From: Acanthaster planci
Lineage: Eukaryota > Echinodermata > Asteroidea > Valvatida > Acanthasteridae
NCBI RefSeq assembly: GCF_001949145.1
Contig: NW_019091364.1
Location: forward strand, 1,610,516 to 1,674,515
Reading direction: 5' to 3'
Length of the DNA stretch: 64,000 nt
Positions 1 to 13,176 of the stretch are shown in pieces. Each line of letters starts with the position of its first letter. Within the stretch, counting starts at the first letter, position 1. A program made the translations under genes and the position numbers. The notes under the pieces are model-generated. The model did no database searches, was not told the origin of the DNA, and saw nothing but the letters and a program-made list of their open reading frames with translations.

Positions 1-3000
1 AATGAAGAAAGCGGCGTGTTCTCCCCTTTTGGCTCCGCTCGGACTCGTGCAGCCGACGGTAAAGTGCCAGTAGTATGAACTCCTCTTCAGACGCTGAAAT
101 TGGTAACTTGTTAAATTTATTAACAAGGAGCACCTTGAAAGAAAATGTCCCGCTATTCGACAGATCCACGGGTCAAGATGTGGACAGGCCGATCGCATGT
201 GCCATTATTTCATCCACTACCACTTCAAAGCGAGTTGGACCAAACCTCTAAAGACACTTCGGAGGAGTGCGTCCGAGTATTATTATTCATTTCTTGTCCC
301 GTTTACAGATAGTTATGTGTGGGTTTTCACTATAAGACAGTCCCGAACGAAACGAGCTGTCAGGAGTCAACGTGAAAGCCATGAAAGGCTGACGGGGACT
401 GACTTCATTAGGGCGCGCACAGGTTCCCTGATAGGCGATCCACGGGCTTTAAGAAAGAAGGCTCATTTGTTTGCAGACACTTTTACGGTGGCGGTGTAGA
501 GTTCGTGGCTTTCTCTTTTTTTCCGCGTTTCCAAGTTAACGAGGGCACAAGGTGCAGTTGGCAGTTGGTGTACGTTTGGCGCTCAAGAGACAAGGCGCTT
601 CGTCGCGTGTTACTCTCATTGGACAAAATATCACCAGCATGGAAAACAGGAAAACATCACGAGTTTATAAATCATCTATAAAATATTTTCTCTTTGAAGC
701 ATCGGAAATGACATTAAAGACGGCGTGATGCCAACTATATGTGAGCAAAATTTACTGCACGAAATAAACCTTGGAATCTGGACGACTGTGAATAAAAACG
801 GGACATTATTGGAAGAACAGAACACACTTGGGTTTTGACATGAAAACAGGGCAATATTTTAAATCACAGCGTCGTTCGTTATTGGACTGACATTAAACCA
901 CTCTCGCGGTTCTCAAATCTCAAGTTATTGTCTTCTGTTGCGCCATTAATTTTCCCTCGTCTTGGAAAAAAAAACTCAGTTTCCATCGTGAGACAGTGTC
1001 AATTGCCGACTATCTATAAGAGCAACACATATCCGAGCACAGCCGCCGTAAATATTGTCATTTTGTTTCCCAATAACTAACGGATATATAACCTGATGGT
1101 GAAGTATAACTACTTCTCTTCTCGCACTCCTCGTGAAATCACGAGAATTCAGAGGACAGTGACAAACTTTCCAACAGTGTGTAGGCCTACTTCATGCATT
1201 CCGCGCAAAGATGCGACTTTTTTATCGAAGGTTTCACAAAGCTCCCTCTCTTTATATAATGCTTCTTTGTCAAACTTGACCTGTTTCTGTCACAGCGCCC
1301 CTCTTGTATCTCCCTTGAGGCAAAGGGTGATTTATCTCTCCAAGTTCATGTTCCAATACATTATAGAAACAAAGGGAACAAGAAGGCTTCTTGATTTATT
1401 GCAGCGGGTATAGTTTCTTTCATCTTCTGCAAAGCTACTGACCACGTTGACGGATGTGACGGTCATATGGGCACGCGTGGAGAATTTTTTCTCAGTGAAA
1501 TACGACGCCAGGGTATGTCATGCCTGTACTCGACATTTCGGGCGATAGGTTCAGACCATCTTTAAATGAAAATGGGTTTTGAAACATGTAGTCAGTGGAG
1601 AAAAAATGTTATACTGTGACAGATCGGGTTCCCCTTTTAATTCTTAATTATACGGGCTCAAGGCAAGACAGAGCAGCAGTTCGGAGGTTCTTGTTTTGTT
1701 TTGTTTTTTCTCGATAAAAAAGTTTTCCCATGATTTCAAGAGGAGTGCATAAATGTCAGTGGAATTCATCAAAACATGGTCCGGGGCATCGTGCACTTTA
1801 ACACGTACGCCCATCTCCGAGCAGAGTCTCGGTCGGTGAGCTCATCAGTTATTCGTGCGTCGTGTAAACGATCACCTCGCACCTATCAACATGTGCGCGA
1901 GTCTAACGTGTCGAGTATACACGCCGTACCATTGCAATGCATTGTGAGGACTGACGCACCTGTTACACTTTACAGAAAGTGACCGCAGGAACCCCACAAA
2001 AACCGTAGATTTACTGCAGTCTTATTTCCTACAGGTAAAACACGTGTAAGATTTGTTTATAACACGCATACTGGGCCAGCAACAGCCTCTTCGATTCGAC
2101 AGTGCCACGATGGACGTAGTGTTGATTTCATTTGTTTACTAGCCAAATCAAACCAAACTTTAAATGCTGGCAAGACCGTTGTCCTTGGAAAAAAAAACCT
2201 AGTGTCCCGCGTTCATCAAGTACAATTGCCAAAGTGGTTAAGTATAATTATCAACGAATTTCTTTCAGGATGTTAACCAGTTGGATAATCGTTTTACAAT
2301 GAAACTGCAGCTGCTTACAACACGTACAAGGAAACTGATTCCGGAGCGATAATATATTACTCTGATCACGAGCATCTAATCGATACTGCGCGGTCGCGCA
2401 CGCTCGTGTGTAAATCTCGTAAGTTCAATTACTGGATAACCCCCTGAACACGAATAGTGAAAGTAACGTTAAGGATTTAAAATCAAACATAAACATGGGT
2501 ACTCGTTTATGATGGGAGCGGGGTTCGGGGTAACCCAAGACGGAGAGGTAGTGGATAAGAAAGGGTGGAGGCAAGGGAAGACGGGGAGAGAACAAACTGA
2601 TTCAGTCCGCAGTGGACCGACTGACTCACCTGGCACTGACGAAAGGTCAGCCACGTCAAGAGCAGGGGAAGACGGAGCGTGGTCGTCATCCCGAGGATGG
2701 ACCGGCCCGCCTGGCGAGCCATGGCGGATGGTGGACGCCGGTGACGTGAGAGAGCTTCTTACTGGAAGGTTCCCCGAGATTGCCCTGGCGCAAATTATTG
2801 CGATCCCGGATTCCCTCTGCTCAAGGTTCACAAGTCAATGTTTATGATTTTTATCCCCGGCTCAGGAGTTGCGTTCTGTGCTTTTAGTTCTCCGAAAACA
2901 GGAATGTCATTCGGAGGTCAGCCGAATCACTGAGCTGTTCTTTTGCTCCAAAGTGATGCAGTTCGACTCCGGTGATGAAGCCATATAGATTTTTAAAAAA

Positions 3001-6000
3001 TTGTTCCTCGGGTTTTTATTGGAGGAGAGGGGTAGAACCGTACTGACTAGCCAGCAAACGGCACTCCTTTGAATCCGGCGGTGAAAATGTCACAGACGTT
3101 TCCCACGGCAAGTCAGTTTCCAACTTTAAATTTCCTTGGCATTACCAAACCAGTTTCATTTTCCCGACGGGTCCCCTTTCAAGCGACGCTTTTTGTCGAC
3201 AGCCGGTGAGAAGATGGGGTTAATGAGTTCGTTCACAGGAAACGCTCTCCGTCTTGCAATCAGGTGGATTGAAGAGAGTCTTATCCCTTCGACGTCGTGT
3301 GGGAGATTGTTCCGAGGCCCTTTTCACCGACCCTTGGAAAGACTACCCCGGTGAACGCACAGCGTGTTGACAAGAGCAGATCGCAACAAGCGGGTGACAT
3401 CATCACACTATTGAGCCACTGCCGGGCAGGCTGTGAAAAAAAAGAACAAAAGAGTTAAGCGTTGGAAACAAGAGCTCCTTTGTCCAAGGGGACTGTTGGC
3501 GGTACGGCTTTGGACTGAGGCTATAATCTGTCCTAAAGTAAACCCGTTAAGCCATTGACGGGTTAAATTTAGCTTGCGTTTACACCGTGCCCAGGCGATC
3601 GCGAGGGCACAGCTCACAAGGAGTTTGATCTGACAGCGTTTATCTTGCCCCCGCTCGTGATCGTAAGGACCTTGTCGACGTATTCCGAGACAGTGGCTGG
3701 CCCTGCATCACAGTGTACGTCAACGCAGGCACTTCGCCTCTTCTAAAGCGCCACGCGACAGTCCAAGCTATCCTCCGGCCTTGCAGGTTCTGTCAAATAA
3801 TAACCATGGTAACGGGAACAGAGGAAGTTGCTATGGGACGCCACTATCAAGCGCATTTCTCCCCGGTGATTCCCTGTCATCACAGAGTGGCAAAGTTTTC
3901 TCTGTGTTGTTTCTCTTCACCGACTGATCGGCAGTACGGGAGTACCGTTGCACGTCTTGCTTTTCCACTGCATGCTCATGCAGTCGCGGGGGTCTTATTC
4001 AATCTCTCCCGATGCACAGATTGTCCTTTTGCACACCTGTTTGCGTCCACGCATCAGGCTAATGGTGCAGATCCAGACTTTCAAATTTAATCGAAAAGTA
4101 CCGGCTCAACTTTTTTTCTTGCTCAGCGGCTGCGTGGGTGTCTTAATAACGCTTGGGCTGGCTCGAAATCGAACGGAACAACCTGCTACAGGGGGCAGAC
4201 GGACCGAGGGGAGTTTTTCCATCTCGCGTTAATTGGATGTTTAGGGGAAAGATGCATGAATGACCTGCGACGCCACAAAGTTGCGCGTGTGAAATACAAA
4301 CACGTTGATTTAACTGTATAAAATTAACGTTTTGTAGGTCCCATGTCAATTTGTGATCCTTCTGATCTATCAACAAAAGATGTTTCCCCATTACGAATGA
4401 ATATAAGAGCCTTTCATTATTTACAAATATCATAGTTAAAGTTGACAGTTGATTGACAGATCTCCCCGTCAACATAAATGTTTAGCAACAAACAAGTGGG
4501 GAAACGAGGGTATCGTGAGCAAAAATACCCCCTGAGAAGTTTGAAAATTGTGCTCCTTCGGGAGACGCCACGAGAGGGCGGTATCACGTCTACCGAGCCA
4601 AACGGCCCAGGAAACCTGTTGAAACGAGGCGTGCCTGCTTCACGCACTTTTCTTTCAGTGCCGTCATGCCGCATCGATATGTGCGCCCTTTTCTCCAGGA
4701 AGTGGTCGAGTCCTTCGGCTCGGCTGGGGTCCCCGTCACCAGCCCCCAGGGGCCTCGAACTGCTAATGTCGATTCTAATTACGGAATCCAGAGATTCCCC
4801 ACAGTCACGTTTCAATAATTTCCCCTGATTGCATCTGTCTTTAAGCCCCTCTGGCTTCACTTATTACGGAGGGAGAGAAAGAAGGGAAAAAAAACACCGC
4901 CAGGGTAGAGAAATTGCTCGTTTGATTATTTCTTCTTCACGCTTATTTGAAAGGAAAACTCGCTGTTCCGTTCCCAATTTCCCTTGTTTGTGAAGGCTTG
5001 AGCGAGCATGCAATGCCTTGTGAACCAAAATTTAATTTGTTGATCACACCTATGCTTCCATGTTTCTGCCTGTCTTTCAAGCTCGTTTAAGAATATTCAT
5101 CCTGAATATTCAGTCAACGCCATTTTAATAACATATTACACGACCAGGGGCTAGTGAAGGAAACGCGCATGCAGCGTATGGAATCGAGGTTGATTTCTAT
5201 ATGTCTTTCAAGTTCTCTGTTTGACTTTCCTGTGCGAAAGTGGAGGTGTAAATTTGTCAAAAATTTTTTCCCCCTGAAGGAACAAAATGAGTGACTTCTA
5301 GGCTCGATGATTTGGAAGGCTCCAACCTTTTGTAATAAACTCTGAGTTTGTGGATTGAGTTTCCTCTTCACAGTTAAAACAGATCAAGAATTAGATCGAA
5401 AACAGCCTCGGTGCATTTCTTGGGTGAAACTGCAAAGTTTAACCCAAGAAAGAACAACTTGCAAACTTCTTGCAGGTCGTCGATATTTTTCAACTCACGA
5501 GGCTTGTGCTCCAGATTTGCTGGTAAGCGTTTTCTTGTATCCATTTATATGTTTAGACAAACAAACTCTTACCAGTCATTTCACTCCTGGGTACAGAATA
5601 TCGATAAGCAATAATTTACCTGCAATAGGCAAAAATCATAGAGGACCGAATCACAAGCTGTTGATGTTTGATTATCTTGTTGTTGCTTCCAAAAGGTCAT
5701 GATCATACTTATTCACAGGGAAGCCATTTTTATCGCGTTCCCCGAATCGATCATACTCAATGTAATCTGGTAAATGGGATGGTGCCAGACTATTTGGGGT
5801 TCCTGAGCTCACTTTTATCTTTTCTTTTTTAAACGTGACTTTAAAAGAATTTGATAGAATCTATCAGAAATTCTCAATTATTCAAAAGGTAAAATTGACA
5901 TTAATTTGCCATGAACTTTTATTTCGTTGCTATTATTCTTACTCTCGGGTCCCAAAAATGAAGAAGTTAATATCGATTTCAATTCAAGATGGCGGACACA

Positions 6001-9000
6001 TGAAGAAACCAAGTTAGTTTTGGGCTCTTAGTTACATTTATCAATCTTGTACAAAATGACAATCCGTTTTCCATTGAAGCTGCATAGCAGACAGACAAAT
6101 GGAGACACGAACTGACAAAAGACCTACGCATGATGGACAAAGGGCTATAAACTCAAATCAAGGTCCTTTTTGGTTAGCCCAAACACTTTATTAATTTCAG
6201 AAATAAAGAGGAAACGAGGTTAATACATCCTACACACTAATACATGTACATTATAAACCAAGTACCCCAAAAATAATATTACTCGACATGCAAATAAATT
6301 ATCATAGCACAATACAAAAATGTAAAAGGCACAAAACACACTGAAACATCCAAATGTATTTCAATTTTTGCATTATTTGAGTGAGCGACTGAACAGATAT
6401 AACAATAACCACAAGTAAAAAAATTACTCTAGATTGTTTATGTACTATGTCTTTCCTTTGGTTTTGAGCCCTCTTCCGGAGGACAGAGAACCTGCCCATC
6501 GAACAGAAATTCTGTAGCTATGAAATTCCCGAAGTAAAAGCATCCTTTAAATTTGTATGCACTCATAGTCTCATACCAACGTGTACTAAGGAATCTAAAT
6601 CATAAATGACAGCAGAACTAATGCAAATGTCGTCCATAAAGACTGTAATGTTGCAACACATAGGCCTACCACTGTGTGACTGAAGCGGGGTATGCAACTA
6701 ACACCCTTAAACTATGCAAAGTCTATTTTGAGGACTTCGTCACTCAAATTAACTTTGACGCCTCCACTCCGAGTCGGCTGAAAGACTATCCTCAGAACAG
6801 ACATCTTCTTGATATTCCGAGGCACACTTACATGCCATAACCAGTGTTTGAAGGCTAGGCAGGGTAGTGTAACGAATTTTATACAAAAATACAGAATTTC
6901 ATCGAGCGCCTATTTGTGCATGCAGGTATACTAAGTTATCAACGTCTCAACCATTCCGACAAACCTCGTGCGGGCACTCAACATTTTCTGCCAGAACTGT
7001 TCCATTTTCCTGCAAGTTGAGGTCCCCAAAATTGTACAACAGTAAACAGGATAAGGCAACTGCGAAAAGATTGATAAGTTTTACCTGTAAATGGCGAATT
7101 CCCAACCCAAAACGTAACAGTGTTGTCTCCATCAACAACGACAGTTCTGCACAAAGCGCTCCCTCAGCATCGGCAGCGTATATTGCACTACATACCCAAT
7201 GGACTCTGCTTGGAAACTAGACCTCAAACAATTCCGTATCAACAATGGACATGCTCCATGTCTAAGAGAGGTCAGCTAAATGTACCAATTCTCCGATACA
7301 ATATTCCAAAATATTTCTTGTATGTTAAAGTTACAAATTATAAACGCCATCATAGCCATCGAATGTTTAATATCACTGGGAAATCAATTTTATACAAACC
7401 ACTGAGCACGACTTGTAATATGAAAAAGGTACGAGAACCCCCACACTTGAAAGTGGTCGTGTCCCAAAGTTTTCCTGGGATGGAGATTTGCATAAGAATA
7501 GTTCTCAGCGGCGTCTGACTAAACAATAAGCAGACGATAAGAGCTGCCAGTACGCGTGAAAAGGCGGGAATGACAAACATTTAAGTTTCTAATGAAGTTT
7601 CCTTACATTTAAATACCCTAGGTGCAAGGGGAAAAAGCGACCCTGACATACCTGATCAACAGGAGACAAAACGCTTACGTACTGTTCAGGCATTCACACT
7701 ACTATGTGAAATTCCATGAAAACTACAAGCAAGTTTCTTTCCAACCGGAAAAGGAGCTTACCAGTAACCAAAAGAATATCCCTTGTCAGCTCTGCTGTAC
7801 CCTTTTTCTCTGGAAGACCCCGAAATTTTCTCGTTCGTACAAACATCAAAGTAGAGAAACTGTTCAAACTTCATTGGAAACCCAAATCCTCGCTCCATCG
7901 TAATTCACCGATTGCGCCCTCTAAATCACGCGACCAGTAGTGGGTATCAACCTCATAGCATCGTGTGTTTTGAGCGTTGTTTACAAATACAGCCAAGTTT
8001 ACTGTACAGTATCCAGCACATCCGTAGTCTGAGTATGGTACCTACCTTCAACTTTCTTTTTGATAAAAATGATCCTTATGAAACACTTTACTTTTGGTGA
8101 ACACCATGTTAGTTGTTGATATTTATTACCCACTATAGGTCACGTGACGTACCGGTCGCACAGCCCTTTATTTAGGGGGAGACCCTCCATTTCATGTGCA
8201 CCAATCTTCTTAACAAGGGAGAAAAATAGTAACGTGTCGGTAACCGACACAATATTATGCAATTTCCCTGACGTGCATTTTTCCCTAGAGAGCTGATAGG
8301 CGTGCCAAAAGCCCGAGTCCGAAACGCGACGAGAGCTGATGTTACCGAGACGACCCGTTTGTTGTGTCATCTATTTTGAAACTTGAACCATAATTTGGAG
8401 GTTCGGTTTCCCTGCCTCCAGCAATTATTGGTGGCAAACAGAAAGGAAGGGGGGTTCGCGCCCACGCATTGACATATTTCCCCCTCCGTTTTGGACTGAC
8501 ATTTTGAAGAATTCGTCTTCCTTGGTCTGACCAGACGGGAAATCTCACCAACTGAATAAGTTTTTCCCTTTCTCCTTTTTTTTTCAATTTTCATTTCACT
8601 TATTGCAGAATTTTAAAGGCGTCTTGTAAACCAAAACAACTTTCAGGTATAAAAGTAAGATAGATCCTAGTATAAACGAACTCATGCAGTTACACCATTG
8701 TATAATAAAGAGAAAAATAACTACAGATTACGAAACAAGTTCAAGACAGAAGACTTTTCCGCTTAACCCTTGTTAGTAAAAGCAATTCTTAAGGTTTATA
8801 ATCCGAACATCGTTAGAGTACAAATCAAGGTGCTTGTTGAATCTATATACGAACTTATTAAAGAAAGACTTCATTTATCCTTAACTATCGGCACACCATC
8901 AAAATAAAGTACTTGAAACTATGCCCCGAAAAAAAATATCAAAATGCAATGACATCAAGAAGGGCGAGACGCCAGACTAAACTTCAGTTTTACTGTGAGA

Positions 9001-12000
9001 AAACACACTTCTTTTTAAACATAACGTGAAATTATTGCAAGAAAAGAAAGAACACTACAACATTAATATCCCCACCAATAAAGATATATGAGGTTCCAAA
9101 AAGAGGCAGACCCAACAGTCAATGGACGTTGTAATCAAATTCTGGATGGAAACGACAAAATACACGGTAGCATCTCAGAAACTCATGTTTCGATTAAACA
9201 ACCCAAAATTGAACCAAAAACACTCGCAAATATGGCATCGCTTGCTGTCAAAATATGCAAACTATTTCGGATTTGCATATATATTAACTATGACGTTGGA
9301 GGTCATTCAAGTTGTCCAGAGTCCCAGAAAAAGTTCGATCAAGGACCACAGTTAACCACAGTTCGACTAACTCTGATTGAACGTACGTTTGTTGACGGTG
9401 GTTGGACTGGTCTAATCAACTATTCGCGACCTGCCTATATCAAGGTTGGTTGCATCACTGGCTGCTACAAACCGTTTTTCAATAGCACAGTACAGAGAAG
9501 ACCAGTTTATAAGAAAAGTGCCGGAAAAAACAGTATGTCACTGGTAGACGACCATTTTCACTTTTATTTTTGCTATTGTGACCTTCCTGCGGCCACCTTT
9601 TCTCCCCTTCAGCCCAGCGACCTGACAACGGTTGACTAGGGTCGTTTGCACTTCAACTTCACTGCACATGCGCTAGGTGCGTCACGAAACAACCAAAGGT
9701 TGACTAGTGGTCCCTGGTCGAACTTGCACCCAGTTATTAATGTGGAGTTACGGGAAAGCCGTCTTACACGTGTTCGGTGAGTTCTGTGTAGCTATCCTCT
9801 TCCTCGTTCTTCAGCAACCCTGCAGAACAGATTGGATGACACAGGGATACGAGCAGTTAACCTGGATAAGAGGGTTTCCTCGAGCCCATGCCGTTTTTTT
9901 TTTTTTACATCAATTTGGCAGTAACTGCACAAGACATGAAGGGGGAAGTCCTGAAATTTGCATGCAAATGAACGTGAACAGAGAGGATTTCTCACTGTGA
10001 CGCATTTGCGCGCTGGGTCTGCTAGTGGGAAAGTGGCAAGGGCGCCATCTTATGAGAAGATGCGGCGAATCACGGACTTTTGTGAGAATTAATAAAGTTC
10101 CCACGAGCTGTCAGGAATCATGTACATCATGTTCGTAAACACCATCAATGAGGGAGGTTGTGCATTCAATGAAAGCCTTTGGAGTGACAACCCGACCGAG
10201 CTGAATCTCTCTTTCCTGCTTTCACTTCCAATCAATTCCATCATTCCTATACTTCAATAATCCTTTGTTTTCCATTAAAATCACCCCTGCGCAAACCAGG
10301 TTGGTTTGGTAAAACGTTTCAAACAAGGGGGAAAAACACGAATTCACACCGGACGAAAAACAAATACAGGAAGCAGACGGGTTTCCTGGCAAATCTGTTT
10401 CATTCGTTATTCAAGTCAAATGAAAATATTTTCTTTCACTTGGAAAGCACATCCGAAATAATCTCCCAACAAAATGTACAATTCTGATGGATTTCCAGTA
10501 ACTCACAGTTCCATCCACCAAAAAAATCAACTGCCACACAACACTACGTTAACATGCCAATCAAAACTTAAGTTACAACTTCAAATGACTCGTTAAAACT
10601 TGTTTGCCACAAAAATTCCTTCGATTAGCTGACAGTGGCTGAATGAAACGTGACCGTGTGTACAACTAGTTAATGTGCAAAATTTATTGTCATTAATTTG
10701 TAGCACAACCAAAGTTTACATCAATTAGTTTAAGCTAACTCTCATTTGCAGTTTTAATCAATTGAATACCTGACAGCGTAGGATTTTTCAAACAGCCCTC
10801 ATAAATCTAAGGAAAGGCCTTTCATCGTTATCTACAATAAAGTGTACATTAGGTACCGGCATATAGAGCGGATTAATCATTTTTTAGAACATTTAACTTC
10901 TGAAACCTTTTGTAGCTGTACGTGCATAGATATGGGCATATACAAAACAGTACATGGTTATACACATTAGGAATTTGATCCTCTCTTTGGATCAACTTCC
11001 ATGAGTTTTATTCGGTAAAATTTCCAGATGTAGTTAGGAAAAAACTCGAAGATGAAAAACTAGAGACAGGGTTTAGATTTGGCAGAAATGAGGACAGTTT
11101 TACAGCCATTCTGGCTGCCAAATGAGTGTTGGATTTTTCAAATCCAGCGAATCAATTTAAAAATCTGATGCAAACGCGTTATCATTTGAAAAGGCCCAAC
11201 GAATACGACAAAATGGCATGTGATAACTGTGGAGCTCGAAGGTATCTGTAAGCTGTTAGTCTTCAGAAAAATATATATATACCAACTGTCAAGGATAATA
11301 ACTATTTTTCATTCATCAAAATTACTTAGTTCGATTTACAATTGCTCCTTCATAAAAAAAACCAAGATATAATGTACAAGAGTGTTATTTGTGGTGTTTT
11401 TAACTTCAACTTTTGCTCAGTTTTGAAATCGCGCAATTATTTGCAGGCAGTCGCGCACACCTGTCATGTCTGGAAGAACAAACTTGAGCAGGGTTGTCAT
11501 GTTTTGGAGGCTACAGCTATCAGCTCAGAATGCTTGGTAGCCTCTGCCAATATGAAAACATAACTTGTGAAGAAATACAGCATAAGATAGAAAAAAACAA
11601 AATTGACAAATACAGTGTACAGGACTATGAGTTGTTGCAGTGAGGGTAATACCATTTTGCTTGAATTAATAGGCTAAGGCTCAGAGTTAGATCATTATCT
11701 ATGGGAAATGGCCATAGCCCCTAGCCACTGACTTTCGTAAGTGCTTGTTCATGTGTATCATTTCCACATGCAGCCGTAATATTCAGAAACGGCCAGACAT
11801 ATGCCAATGTCTGTCTCGTTCCCCTCGACAAACAAGGTGATGTGTACTGAAACATCAAGAGAACCTAACTATATTACATGATTACACTTGTGATTAAAAT
11901 CATTCATTCTGGGCAACCATGCTAAGGGAAAGGTGTGTTAACTCTAGAAATATGAATGTTTTCGCAGTGCTCGACCATTAAACTATAAACTGGATGAGGA

Positions 12001-13102
12001 CGGGGGAACCCAAAAGTAACACTAATAAAATTCCCTGGGAAACGGGGGGAAAAAGAATGTTAAATTCTTTAACATGCAAGATAACTTCTTTCTGATCTGC
12101 GGATCTACTGTAGTTAAAAACATATACACATTAACTTTTTTCTTCAAAACCTGGAGAATTATTGCAGATATTAACGCAAATATGCAAGTTTTCCAGCAAG
12201 GCATCAGAAATTCATCCATCCGTTTTAACAAAACTGACGCCAGAGAGGCCTCGCTCAAGAGAACAATGCCCACAGGAAATTCATTTATCCGAACCCTTGT
12301 GTCCAACTCCGGAGGTGCTGTTTGTACTCGTAGTGGGGCTTTAAAAAATTTGTCTGATTTCGCACGGCTAACAGGTAAAGTCAAATGATCCAGGGAGGGA
12401 GACGGGGCCTTAATAAAGGTGGTACATATGAAAAGCCCTTCATAAGATGGCTGTCGCCGATTTTACGAGGGAAATTCCACCCCTTGATTACAACTGAGCT
12501 CCTGCACCTGTGCACTTTCATCAACCTCTATTTCACAAAGCATCACTTCCAACAACTCTTGGCTCTCTCCACACTTTGAAACGATAGGGTCAAAGCACCG
12601 TCGCCAGCTTCAGACATTAACAGGGGGGGGAACCCACAGTATCAGCTAGGGGGAGCCACATCACTGGAACAAAATATATTTTTCATGCTTATGCTTTTAC
12701 TGATGGGGGGGGGCAGCTTCCCACGGGGGGGCTCAGGCCCCCTCTTGGCAACGGGCCCGCAGGGACATTTTCTGACAATTTTAACGGCGATTCGATGATT
12801 AATATCGAATTGAATATCTAGGCCTATTTTCTCCTGAAAAATACTATTCCAATGTGAAGGATTTGGGGAGTGATTAGGGAGGGGGGGGGCTTACATTTGC
12901 TTCAGTTTTGTTAAGTTTGGACCTGCCCTTTAGGTAGGCAAAGCATAACACTTAACAGTCTTAATGGGGGCATTTCACAAACCACCAGCCTCATCTCTTA
13001 CTACATGTATCTGGCCTTTGAGAGACAGTGAAATTGGTTCTTGAATGTTCCAGCCAGCGTGTGGTAGAAACGATGGCCATTGTTCTCTTGTTCAGAAATT
13101 TT
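1..13102. other. Gene-poor intergenic DNA
   Basis: I could not support any gene here. Open frames are short, often occur on both strands at once (for example 2469-2847 and 4417-4860), and lack flanking splice sites or recognisable domains. The composition is mixed. There is a CpG-containing patch near 2391-2410, AT-rich DNA from 5 to 12 kb, and several poly-G runs at 12.6-12.9 kb. A perfect GTCACGTGAC palindrome lies at 8139-8148. The last few hundred bases before 13.1 kb could be 3' UTR or downstream flank of PTTG1IP. Regulatory DNA or non-coding RNA cannot be excluded. Confidence 0.6.
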
Positions 13103-13108
13103 TTTATT
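13103..13108 (-). promoter_or_regulatory. Candidate poly(A) signal for PTTG1IP
   Basis: The minus strand reads AATAAA about 70 bases past the PTTG1IP stop codon, inside a T-rich stretch of the plus strand. It would give a very short 3' UTR. A more distal site is equally possible, and only transcript ends would decide. Confidence 0.3.
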
Positions 13109-13176
13109 TTTTTTGGTCAGTTTATACTGGCCGGAGACTTTCCAACCAGCACCCGTACTGATGCCCGGCCGAGTCT

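Noticed and set aside
2-73. Short ATG frame at the left edge resembling a signal-peptide exon with a possible donor
   Set aside because: Only about 20 codons and no matching downstream exon could be found, so it is not distinguishable from chance.
2469-2847. Overlapping ORFs of over 100 codons on both strands
   Set aside because: Mutually exclusive frames in G-rich, Ser/Gly/Thr-biased sequence. Nothing resembles a domain and no flanking exon was found.
4417-4860. ORFs of 147 (minus) and 116 (plus) codons overlapping
   Set aside because: Both strands are open together. Composition is explained by low stop density, and no family is recognised.
9088-9639. 183-codon plus-strand ORF, the longest in the left third
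   Set aside because: No recognisable domain, no splice context, no coding-like GC3 and no similarity I can name. An ORF of this size can arise by chance in 64 kb.
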